A stretch of 64,000 nucleotides of DNA from Steromphala cineraria (lineage: Eukaryota; Mollusca; Gastropoda; Trochida; Trochidae): positions 67,278,575 through 67,342,574 of the forward strand of contig OU744725.1 of the NCBI GenBank assembly GCA_916613615.1, given 5' to 3'. A program made the translations under genes and the position numbers. Below, in pieces: positions 38,810-47,610 of the stretch. Each line of letters starts with the position of its first letter. The first letter of the stretch is position 1. The notes beneath the pieces are model-generated. The model saw only the letters and a list, made by a program, of their open reading frames with translations. It was not told the origin of the DNA and did not search any database.

Positions 38810-39802
38810 TTTATCATACAATGGATAGTGTTCTCGGCATAATAAAGCCAACGGATATTTTCGATATCCGTTGGCCGTGGCTAAGGGTCATATACGGATA
38901 CCGATGCAAATTTCTAAGGTCAAGGTCGGAACTTCTTTTGAAAATTCCAATGACATCACAAGCGTTAACATTTTGAACGCCTTTAGGAACGGAGAGAGGC
39001 ATTACAATATGAATGATACATTGCATAAACATTAATCTAAGAAATAACAACAAAACTGTTTTTTTTTAGCCATATGTATGACTTAGCAGTGCTAAAACAC
39101 TGTCATCACGATTTGAACCATTTTACTCACAGGTACCAAAGGCAGTTCAAGTCTCATGTTCAAACACGTCATTTACCCATCTTCGGTGTTCTTTACTTTG
39201 ATATTGTTTAGTTTGGATTCGGAAATCCACAGACTATCATCTAGTTTAGCTCCGGCCATCAATGTTCGTTCAATCGCTGTCTCAACGCAAGCTGCCATTG
39301 TCACGTAGGCGAAGGGAAGCAACTCTTGCCCCTTGGTGAGATTGACTCGTCCTCTCGATGACGTCGGATTAAGAACGTCAGTTTGATCCCGCCAAAGACC
39401 ATTTAAAATGTGTCTAATTTTTAAGATCATCGTATTTTAAAGATTTTTTAAATTTCAAAACTTTGAAGTCGTGACAAAATAACTCAAACGGCAATAAAAG
39501 GCATATATAAGGTTTGTCAATTCACCGTCGGAGTCATTGCTCTATTCATTTGCATATATCAATGCACGAATCTTAAAACAATTTCAACTATTAAAATAGT
39601 ATTATCAGGCATTTTTTCGAATTAAATTTTAGAATGACATTGTATGATAAAGATGTTATCATGCTCGTGTGTTTTGGGATCGTAATATCCTGCATTAGGA
39701 ATAAAAACTATGTATTTAGCTCGCCAAGGCTCGCAAAATACAATGTTTATTCCTAATGCAGGATATTTACGATCCCAAAACACAAGAGCATGATAACCTC
39801 TA
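38810..39802. mobile_element. Helitron-like element, copy 2
   Basis: It has the same ends as the copy at 15609-16633 (TTTATCATAC to AACCTCTA) and 993 bp. The unoccupied site is seen in the sister unit at about 31035 (ATATCACAATATTACTTTTT); removing the insert gives that sequence exactly, again between A and T with no clear duplication. The terminal hairpin lies at about 39655-39798, with arms of roughly 65 bases. The two inserts differ by few substitutions, far fewer than the surrounding tandem copies, so both are younger than the array. Confidence 0.68.
39176..39301 (-). other. Possible captured 5' exon inside the Helitron-like element
   Basis: On the minus strand the element contains GTGACAATGGCAG, a good start context. 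An open frame follows with product MAACVETAIERTLMAGAK, continuing to NNIKVKNTEDG, and then a donor-like GG/GTAAAT. A TATATATG stretch lies about 200 bases upstream at 39502-39512. The layout (TATA, start, short exon, donor) resembles a captured promoter and first exon of a host gene. In the other copy (about 16000-16115) a two-base insertion breaks the frame. Rolling-circle elements are known to capture gene pieces; that this happened here is inference. Confidence 0.35.
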
Positions 39803-40177
39803 TATTACTTTTTAGCTTCTAAAAGAAATAATATTCATGCATTCTGTTGAATATTGGTTAAAACACAAACACAAGTCACAACTGATGCAAAGTCAAGTAA
39901 CACAGGACTTTTCACTGTTCAATAACTTTTGGGTGTCTGCCAGAACTTGAAAAAAAGCAACAGCACTAAATCGTGAATAATCTATTTCATTATCAACTGT
40001 CAGGATAAACAGAGCGTTGTGAGTATTTGACAAACCAAGAACAAAAAAAACAGGCGTCTTTGTGGTGCATGAAGGGCAAAGTTTGATTATGCTAGACAAC
40101 CTCCACATCTTTCTCTTCAGTGTCATCATTGATGTTTTACATCAGACGTTGAAGTGATCCATAGGTACATGGACAGT

Positions 40178-40200
40178 TGAAGTGAGTGAGTGAGTTGGTG
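40178..40200. repeat. GTGA simple repeat at the array edge
   Basis: A run of GTGAGTGAGTGAG followed by TTGGTGTTTTACATG marks the right edge of the tandem array. Similar GTGAGTGAGTGAGTTT starts are common in gastropod dispersed repeats, from general knowledge, so this may be the degraded end of such an element. Confidence 0.5.
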
Positions 40201-40539
40201 TTTTACATGTTTTGAACAATATTTCAGTTATTAACTCTTTACTGCTTGCAATATTGCCATGCCTCAACCCCTTTCCTGCTTGCCTGACAAGCACCTGCAC
40301 TGCCCCTTACTGCTCGCAAATTTTTTAAAAAATCAAAAAATTAAACTTCAATTAATTCAACTGTTTAAGAAATGTCCATGCCCTTGAATGACCCCTTTGT
40401 CAATTCAGAGGTAATTTTTTGAAATTTTGATATTCAAATTGCTAATTATCATTAATTAATTAAAAGGTCCAATACCGCAAAGCGGAAAAACATACATCAG
40501 TCATAAAAAAGAATAAACCATGTGTAATATTTTGATAAT

Positions 40540-40714
40540 GATTTTATTTAATCTCTTTTATGCATTTTATCAATACTGTCACCAAAATTCCACATATATT
40601 CCTGAAGAAAATGACACTTATTAAGATAAATATGATGTTAAACCAATAATTCAGGGGAGATAATCCGGGTCAACTCAAATCAACAAGTTCAATCAGAAGG
40701 TGATCTTCAGTTTT
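40540..40714 (-). CDS. Gene Y, candidate last exon and poly(A) signal
   Basis: On the minus strand, CATATTGTGATTCACTTTGAG ends in an acceptor-like AG at 40715-40716. The 45-base exon 40714-40670 codes KTEDHLLIELVDLS and a TGA stop. It joins the donor at 41824 in the right phase (phase 0). AATAAA lies about 120 bases after the stop, at about 40545-40550, as expected for a 3' end. The exon is short and I cannot test expression, so it may be a coincidence; the match in phase and the signal position are the support. Confidence 0.38.
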
Positions 40715-41824
40715 CTCAAAGTGAATCACAATATGAAAGATTACATAACAATAATAGTAGGCACTTTTACATTATATACAATTCTAAATCATCAATTTCA
40801 CCAAATTCAAAAGTCTACTGCAATCATGGTAATGTAAATTCTAGACCTGATTGTGTTAAATAATGTTTTTGAAGATGAAAATAACCAGAGTTTCATTTTT
40901 TCATTATTAGCAAAGAATCATGATATCTATGACACTTGATGATCAAGATATCGTTCAAGTCAAATTGAAATAAACTTACAAACTCCAGTTTAGTGAAAAT
41001 CATTCAACAACTTGTCTTTATTTGACAATTCTATCTCAAATTTTAAAATTGTCCAGGATTATCTCCCTTGGAAATGAAATCTGTTGACCTCTTTCATGTC
41101 ATAAAAGAAATGAAAGTCAACCAGAATTGAACCTGATTTCCTTTTTTATATGTTAACAAATAACAAATATGAACTTTACTAGATCCAATGAAACAAAATC
41201 CCTTTACTGGCTTATGATGAAAGCTCATTGTGATGGTAAATGTACTGGTATATGTGTTATTGGCAGATTCTATTACTGACCTTACCTATATTATTTGTTT
41301 ACATTAGTAATACAAATAAGGACCGATCAACACATTTACTTTCAAATAACAAAATTTTGCCTTTTAAAATATTTAATCCCACAATTACACAAACATTTTC
41401 AAGTTCCTTTATTGTTTTGCTGATTAAGTTTCCTTAAATTTAGATATGGTTATCTTGGTCAAATCGTTGAATTAAATTTGTTTTACTGTCTGGCTGTATA
41501 ATAAAAACCGAATCATAACATTAGTCATCATAGACATGGAATTTTAAACTTTTCAAATTTAATCCAGTGCACTGGTAAAAAAATCTTTCACCATCCATGC
41601 CATCAGAATATTAATACCTATTTGACACTACATGAACAAATATACTGGAAATTATTAATGACTCATAATCTTGCGAATTCCTAAAAGTCATAACTATGAA
41701 CTATCAACTGTCTTGAACTGAATCTGCATTTACATAGCTAAATCACAAATATTGATAAAAACAGCATAAATTGTTGTTAGATTGTGTCAAAGATTTTGAT
41801 GGCTCCATATTGTTCACATTATAC

Positions 41825-42007
41825 CTGAATCAAACAGGTGTATTCAGGGGTTTTTTTCCTGTGTTTTTTCTTCCTAAGTAGACTCCATAAATCTTCTGAG
41901 TTAGATAACTCAGCACTGGACTGCATGTGGAATATCACAGACTGTTTCAATCTCCAGCAGTGGTCACTAACTCTCCATCCTGGATAAGCTTCCACTCTGA
42001 ATAGTTC
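41825..42007 (-). CDS. Gene Y, internal exon
   Basis: A classic internal exon on the minus strand: TACTTTCTATTGCAG before it, CAG/GTATAATG after it, and an open frame of exactly 61 codons between. The product begins ELFRVEAYPGWRVSDHCW and has a basic stretch (LLRKKKHRKK) near the end, possibly a nuclear localisation signal. It connects in phase 0 to the exon at 42755-42825 and to the candidate last exon at 40670-40714. I do not recognise the protein. No stop lies in the coding frame. Confidence 0.65.
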
Positions 42008-42754
42008 CTGCAATAGAAAGTATAAATAAATGATATTGACTGCTCAACACAAATAATGAATAATAATCAGATTTAATATACATGCAAATTCCATTTGACT
42101 GATATATTGAAACATTAGGCTTTGTACTGAATGATTCAATTAAATCCAAATTGTATCAAAATAAACAGTGAAATCTCAAATCAATTTCAAGTATTTTCAC
42201 AGGTCATAGTATGGCATGCATATTGTGATACAACAATTGTTTTTGTCAGCAAATGACTGTTACAGTTTTCATAACTGTTTGGTGAGAACTCATTTTATAA
42301 CTTTACTTATATCTAATATCATGATAAAGAGTTTTGTTGGATTTATTCACAAAATTCTACAACAAATTTATGCGTCCATTATACTTACAGGAAAAATGTT
42401 ATTCCAATCAAATTATGAAAGATACTTGGTAAATTTGTTCTATGAAATTTCTCTAAAGCAACTGTGAAAATTCTGTTTTTCTCATCAAATCATTGCTTTC
42501 TTAAAATTGGACAGTTGGCCCTCCATGCATCACACAGTTTGCAATATTAGAGTGAGTTATTGTATATCATCTCTTAGGAAATATTGCAAGTATTTGTAAG
42601 GATTTTGTTGTATCTATCATATTCTTATCCCTAGTTAAATTCAGCTAATAAAATCACAATGACAGCAATATAAATACATATATATGTTTGTGAATTTTTA
42701 CAGACAGAAAAGAGCCTCAATATAGCAACATAATTGAACAAGCACAAAGTTCAC

Positions 42755-42825
42755 CTTTGTTAAGCTTGAACAATCAAATTGCAGCCCAGGCAGTTTGGTT
42801 GATCCTTCCTCTGGAAATTTATTCA
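42755..42825 (-). CDS. Gene Y, upstream exon
   Basis: The minus strand shows TATATTTTTTGCAG, then a 71-base exon, then AAG/GTGAAC. Reading in phase with the next exon gives NKFPEEGSTKLPGLQFDCSS followed by LTK, joining to ELFRVEAYPGW. The acceptor lies only about 20 bases from the inverted-repeat element at 42847-45473, so that element sits in the preceding intron, almost against the splice site. Earlier exons must lie beyond it; I could not find a convincing one in 45480-46440. Confidence 0.6.
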
Positions 42826-42881
42826 CTGCAAAAAATATAAGATTTCTACGGAAGCATCCTAGTGCCACAGTGAGAATTTTT

Positions 42882-43035
42882 TTTATCTCCTAATTAGGAG
42901 ATACTATCACCTAATTAGGAGATACTATCTCCTAATTACGAGATACTAACTCCTAATTAGGACTTAGTTATCACCTAATTAGGACTTAGTTATCACCTAA
43001 TTAGGAGATACTAACTCCTAATTAGGAGATACTAC
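42882..43035. repeat. TAATTA palindrome array 1
   Basis: About seven copies of a roughly 20-base unit built on the palindrome CTAATTAG, for example TCCTAATTAGGAGATACT and ACCTAATTAGGACTTAGT. Confidence 0.85.
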
Positions 43036-43100
43036 CTCCTAACATTGCATAATTGCTTTATTATTCAGAGATACAAAAACGAAAAGACAACAAAAACTAC

Positions 43101-43636
43101 AACTTCTTTGAGTGGCATTTAGAAGTTGGAAGTCAAATAAGGACGAATATTTTATGGATAACAACTTCTTTATTCTGAGTACACAATAAAGACGTTTCGA
43201 TACAGCTTCTTGTATCGTTTTCAAGCATAATGACATGGACAGAGAGTGGGATATATATAGGTGAACTAATTAATCAACAAAATAAACAACAACATAATTG
43301 AGATAATAGTAACAATAAGATGATAGGGATTACAGTGGAAGCCAGTAGAAGTAGTACAGAGGATGGACACAATAGGAGTATATACAAGACAATTGGGTAG
43401 ATAGCAAGGGATAATTAACATTGATTGATCAGTTCATCATAGGCACTGGGGATAGGATACCCTTGATCCCTGTTAATCAGAGGTCGGAATCTTTTGATGT
43501 TAATTCCTTCAGTTATTTTTCGTTTCGTCCAGTCTGATTGGTTGGTGGCAAGTATCTTAACGTTGGTCCAGTTGACTTGATGGTTAGTGTACTCAGAATA
43601 AAGAAGTTGTTATCCATAAAATATTCGTCCTTATTT
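43101..43636 (-). mobile_element. Penelope-like retroelement, 3' fragment
   Basis: A 536-bp insert is flanked by the 12-base duplication AACAAAAACTAC (43089-43100 and 43637-43648). The sister copy at 44662-44673 has this 12-mer once and no insert. On the minus strand, from about 43606 to 43426, a frame codes NHQVNWTNVKILA, QSDWTKRKITEGINIKRF, RPLINRDQGYPIP and a C-terminal INQC. This matches the end of the GIY-YIG endonuclease region of Penelope-like elements, including the conserved LNRD-like motif. A 50-base inverted repeat beginning AAATAAGGACGAATATTTTA lies at 43136-43185 and 43587-43636, as seen in many such elements. The catalytic part is missing. Confidence 0.78.
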
Positions 43637-44053
43637 AACAAAAACTACGGCTAACTACGGGAATTTGGTTCGATTCTGATCATGACGTCATTGTCCACTT
43701 GTCCCAAAGCAATTGAACCTTATTGCTGTAGATCACGTAGTCTTTTTCGTATTTTCCTTTTTGTATCGAAGCGTAATAAAATAACTGTGAAATGGTGAAT
43801 TCGGTCCAGCCCTCTTTCTATGAACCCGAGGAAAACAATATTGACCTCTGACTTCGTCCTTGGTCAATATTGTTTCCTCAAATCCATTAACTTTGTCCTC
43901 GGTCAATACTGTTTTCCTAGGGTCCATAAAACAGGTATAGACCTCATCACCAGTCAATATTTATAATGTCATTTATTTCATTCAACTTATCAAACTACAT
44001 TGTAAATATTTGTAAAAGGATAAAAATATATAGGTCTGCAGGTGGGCGTGTAT

Positions 44054-44400
44054 TACGGAAGCATCCTAGTGCCACAGTGAGATTTTTTTTTATCTCCTAA
44101 TTAGGAGATACTATCTCCTAATTAGGAGATACTTACTCCTAATTAGGACTTAGTTATCACCTAATTAGGACTTAGTTATCACCTAATTAGGACTTAGTTA
44201 TCACCTAATTAGGACTTAGATATCACCTAATTAGGACTTAGTTATCACCTAATTAGGAGATACTTACTCCTAATTACGAGAAACTTAGTCCTAATTACGA
44301 GATACTAAGTCCTAATTAGAACTTAACTATCACCTAATTAGTACTTAGCTTTCACCTAATTAGGACTTATTATCTACCTATTAGGTGATTGCTAGGTCTA
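44054..44400. repeat. Second left end and TAATTA palindrome array 2
   Basis: TACGGAAGCATCCTAGTGCC occurs again at 44054, followed by about thirteen copies of the CTAATTAG-centred unit, mostly ACCTAATTAGGACTTAGTT. Confidence 0.85.
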
Positions 44401-45139
44401 ACTTCTAATGACCGATAACGCCAATACTTTAAAAGTATATTATACATGATCTATGCTATAAAAGACTCACAAAAGCACTAAAGATCAAAATATATTTTGT
44501 CTTTCATATAATAATAAAAGTTTAGGAGAAAGTTTATAGACTCGTGGAAAACATTATTGACCGAGGACGAAGTCCGAGGTCAATATTGTTTTCCTCAGAT
44601 CAATAAAACATTCACCATTGCATAATTGTTTTATTATTCAGAGATACAAAAACGAAAAGACAACAAAAACTACGGCTAACTACGGGAATTTGGTTCGATT
44701 CTGATCATGACGTCATTGTCCACTTGTCCCAAAGCAATTGAACCTTATTGCTGTAGATCACGTAGTCTTTTTCGTATTTTCCTTTTTGTATCAAAGCGTA
44801 ATAAAATAACTGTGAACTGGTGAATTCGGTCCAGCCCTCTTTCTATGAACCCGAGGAAAACAATATTGACCTCTGACTTCGTCCTTGGTCAATATTGTTT
44901 CCTCAAATCCATTAACTTTGTCCTCGATCAATATTGTTTTCCTAGGGTCCATAAAACAGGTATAGACCTCATCACCAGTCAATATTTATAATGTCATTTA
45001 TTTCATTCAACTTATCAAACTACATTGTAAATATTTGTAAAAGGATAAAAATATATAGGTCTGCAGGTGGGCGTGTAAATAAGTAAAAAAGGTTAACTTT
45101 TGAATGACCTCCATGCTGAATAAAGTTTTGATTGATTGA

Positions 45140-45440
45140 AGTCCTAATAAGGAGATACTTATGTCCTAATTAGGAGGTAGTATCTCCTAATTAGGAGTTA
45201 GTATCTCCTTATTAGGTGATAACTAAGTCCTAATTACGTAATAGATAAGTCCTAATTAGGAGTTACTTATGTCCTAATTAGGAGGTAGTATCTCCTAATT
45301 AGGAGTTAGTATCTCCTAATTAGGTGATAACTAAGTCCTAATTAGGTGATAACTAAGTCCTAATTAGGAGTTAGTATCTCGTAATTAGGAGATAGTATCT
45401 CCTAATTAGGTGATAGTATCTCCTAATTAGGAGATAAAAA
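45140..45440. repeat. TAATTA palindrome array 3
   Basis: About twelve copies of the same unit lie just inside the right end, mostly in the inverted phase relative to array 1 (GGAGATAGTATCTCCTAATT). Confidence 0.85.
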
Positions 45441-45479
45441 AAATTCTCACTTTGGCACTAGGATGCTTCCGTAGATTTC

Positions 45480-46446
45480 AATATAAATTCATACACAATA
45501 TAAATATACATACTAGTATGAAATTTAAAATCTTTGGAGTATAACATGCATTTGAACAATCATGGGTAATTGATAAAAATAATACTGACTCAGTTTGTTC
45601 CCTCTTGCAATATATTTTCACAAATTTGAGAAAATTGAAAAAGAGTTTCATGAAAGGAATATTTTATCACAACAATCTTTCACTTTAAAAACATGCACAT
45701 TTTGCTTTTTCTTTTTAAGAAAACTTCATAGTTTTCTTTCATTAATGTTTTTTTTGGGCGAATCAGTTTGTAGATCCTTGAGGAAGTACCAGTTTGCATG
45801 CTCATGTTTTGTCTCACTTTCCAACATAACAATAAATATGTTCAAAAAAAATTTGATTTTGATATTCTGAAAATTCAAAACTCAAACATTTATAAGGGCA
45901 ATGATATCACAGCGAACAATAACACATTTAAATGATCTCCTTAGATATTAATAAAATCATGTTATAATTACATAACTTGTTGCAATGAATCAGTTATAAT
46001 TCTTTCACAAAAATGAATGACAGGTGAAGAAAATCTAGAGTCATTTGTCTGATAAGAATCATTATATTCTGTCAACTAACTTTTAATACGTGATTACGAT
46101 TCATTGACTAAAACTGACGCATTTGGTTGATTAAAGACAGATCAAATCATAAATGCATGCATGACTCGAATGACTCAAAATGTGTTGATATTTTTACAGG
46201 GATAAATTAACTTCCCTTCATTCGACTGTATAACAGTGACAATTAAATATGGCAATATCTGGTAATAGTCGGGGATCCGGGTTATTCCATTTCAAGCTTT
46301 AACATATCAATTTAACCTTACTGTTTCATGGTAATCTCGGGTTTTACTAAAAGTCGGATCGGTATTATACCGGAAAAAGATAAAAAAAATTATGTAAATA
46401 AAAAAGAACATAACACTAATTGGGGATGACAAGTGTTTAATGCAAT
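45480..46446. other. Gene-free stretch between genes X and Y
   Basis: This is AT-rich. It should hold the 3' flank of gene X and the promoter or first exon of gene Y, both on the minus strand, but I could not pick a convincing first exon. The 91-codon frame at 45595-45870 is rich in Phe and looks random. Confidence 0.4.
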
Positions 46447-46635
46447 CTATATAAAGTCACTGTCGTCACTCCATTCCACAAAGGACTTCCTCAGTTTCTT
46501 CTTTATAATTCTTGCACGGGTAGATGTTTGACGCGGGGGTTCCTGCTCAGGCGAAGGTTTGCTCGTTAGTCCCTCAACTTCAGTATCTTCCAAACCGTAG
46601 GTGTCGGGGCAGAAGTGTGGTATGGTACGCTTCTT
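46447..46635 (-). CDS. Gene X, last coding exon
   Basis: The minus strand reads GTAATTTTCAG, then a 189-base exon ending in TAG at 46447-46449. The product starts KKRTIPHFCPDTYGLEDTEV, has a run of Pro, Glu and Ser (SKPSPEQEPPRQ), a basic stretch (RARIIKKKLRK) and an acidic end (SDDSDFI). It follows exon 46727-46792 in phase 0. Charge pattern and low complexity suggest an intrinsically disordered nuclear tail. I do not recognise the protein. The plus-strand open frames here are shadows. Confidence 0.68.
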   Translation of the reverse strand, partial: KKRTIPHFCPDTYGLEDTEVEGLTSKPSPEQEPPRQTSTRARIIKKKLRKSFVEWSDDSDFI

Positions 46636-46726
46636 CTGAAAATTACAATAACTTGATGCCTATAACCCATTTCATCTTTTACCATTACCATTACACACAA
46701 TTACAATGAATGTCACATTATATTAC

Positions 46727-46792
46727 CTTTTCTCGGGATACAATGTCAATATTGGTTCGGTTCCTTCCTCTTCCTTTTCCTTTGGAAGTAGC
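46727..46792 (-). CDS. Gene X, exon of 22 codons
   Basis: It is bounded by ACTTGCAG and AAAG/GTAATA on the minus strand and codes ATSKGKGRGRNRTNIDIVSR plus EK. It has a basic, glycine-rich start. Length is a multiple of three and it joins both neighbours in phase 0. Confidence 0.66.
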
Positions 46793-46917
46793 CTGCAAGT
46801 CCTAATTTCTGAATTATAACATTCCTTAAAATAGCAATATACCAGAACGATAAACAATTTTCATTATGTTATTACATATAGGAAGTATTCCTCTCTTAAT
46901 ATTTAATTTATATTTAC

Positions 46918-46998
46918 CGGAGGTCGCGCTTCAAGGGATGCCGGAGATTGGGAGGAATCCTCATTTGAACGTGGGTCATGTGATTGGTTTATCGTCAT
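46918..46998 (-). CDS. Gene X, exon of 27 codons
   Basis: TTTTTCTGGCGTAG precedes and CCG/GTAAATA follows on the minus strand. The product begins MTINQSHDPRSNEDSSQSPA and continues SLEARPP. It is serine-rich and probably disordered. Its length is a multiple of three and the phase is 0 at both ends. The ATG at its first codon is probably internal, given the upstream exons. Confidence 0.62.
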
Positions 46999-47216
46999 CT
47001 ACGCCAGAAAAATATATTTATGTAGAAGTTATGAGGCTTTTACATATGCATTTAGCCGTTATTTCAATAGAGCACCGGATTTATGCAAACCACGTGTCCT
47101 CGGGTATAACTTCCCGCAAAGTAACATACAATAACTGTAGTCCTCATACCTTTGAAAATTACATTTCCTTTTTACCTATACCATATCGTCTATAATGATA
47201 TCCTAACTACTCATAC

Positions 47217-47321
47217 CTGTCGTCCTGATGTTGGGGCATCTGAAGTAGACGTGCTAGTCTTATGCACAGACCCTTGAGCATATAATTCACCCCATGGAAG
47301 CAAGTCTAGATCTGGACTGCG
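47217..47321 (-). CDS. Gene X, exon of 35 codons
   Basis: A minus-strand frame of 35 codons runs between an acceptor-like AGAGCCTAG and the donor CAG/GTATGA. It codes RSPDLDLLPWGELYAQGSVH then a Ser/Thr-rich part (KTSTSTSDAPTSGRQ). A second acceptor, GCGCAG, lies six bases further in, so the exact start is uncertain. The hydrophobic LLPWGELY piece is the only part that looks ordered. Confidence 0.55.
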
Positions 47322-47374
47322 CTAGGCTCTTATAACATGGGGATAGGAACTAACCAGGATTGGGATCAGGTTAC

Positions 47375-47430
47375 AAGCTGAATGCCTGCAGTGCCCTTAT
47401 CTTGCCTGAGGGTCTTGCTGGAATCTGAAT
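47375..47430 (-). CDS. Gene X, possible further exon
   Basis: TTGACAG on the minus strand precedes a 56-base open stretch coding SDSSKTLRQDKGTAGIQL, followed by CTT/GTAACC. It would join the next exon in phase 0. The serine-rich content fits the gene, but the donor is weak, so this is tentative. Any earlier exons would have to lie beyond the helicase region. Confidence 0.33.
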
Positions 47431-47610
47431 CTGTCAACAGTCATTAATTAACATATGGTGTGAGCTAGGCTCAAGCAGTAAATTGTTATAAAAACAAATC
47501 TTTAACCAGTGTGGGGTATTACAATTCATATATTGGTGAATCAACACTTGATTTAAGTATAGTTACATACTTTGATCAAGTTGTTTTGCTGGATAATTAC
47601 AATTGACACT

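Larger units (their letters stand above)
34061..40177. repeat. Tandem unit copy 3, partial
   Basis: Blocks matching copies 1 and 2 occur at 34080, 34851, 35406, 35756, 36157, 36538, 36931, 38257 and 39835. The array ends at about 40177, where similarity to 31438 in copy 2 stops next to a GTGAGTGAGTGAG run. A Helitron-like insert lies at 38810-39802. Confidence 0.78.
42847..45473. mobile_element. 2.6-kb inverted-repeat element with TAATTA arrays
   Basis: The ends are inverted repeats: TACGGAAGCATCCTAGTGCC on the left and the reverse complement on the right, extending with small changes for about 40 bases. GATTTC flanks both sides (42841-42846 and 45474-45479), a 6-bp target duplication. Inside are three arrays of TCCTAATTAGGAGATA-type repeats and an internal region present twice (about 43040-44052 and 44600-45080). 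A second left end occurs at 44054, so the element is either partly duplicated in tandem or is two copies nested. There is no transposase. The superfamily is unknown. Confidence 0.75.

Noticed and set aside
15613..39053. 79-codon minus-strand frames near the left end of both Helitron-like copies
   Set aside because: Conserved only because the elements are recent copies; they span the terminal hairpin and have no recognisable domain.
43136..43636. Terminal inverted repeat of about 50 bases taken as a DNA transposon
   Set aside because: The interior codes the end of a Penelope-like protein and the flanks show a 12-base duplication, so the inverted repeat is part of a retroelement.
43733..44982. 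Two near-identical 64-74 codon frames (MTGDEVYTCFMDPRKT) on the minus strand
   Set aside because: They are the two copies of the internal region of the inverted-repeat element and contain palindromic repeat pieces; similarity comes from the repeat, not from protein conservation.
45595..45870. 91-codon open frame
   Set aside because: Phe/Leu-rich product typical of AT-rich random sequence; no motif, no splice support.
46866..47195. 109-codon plus-strand open frame
   Set aside because: It lies opposite minus-strand exons with good splice sites and consistent phase; it has no motif and is best explained as a shadow plus intron sequence.
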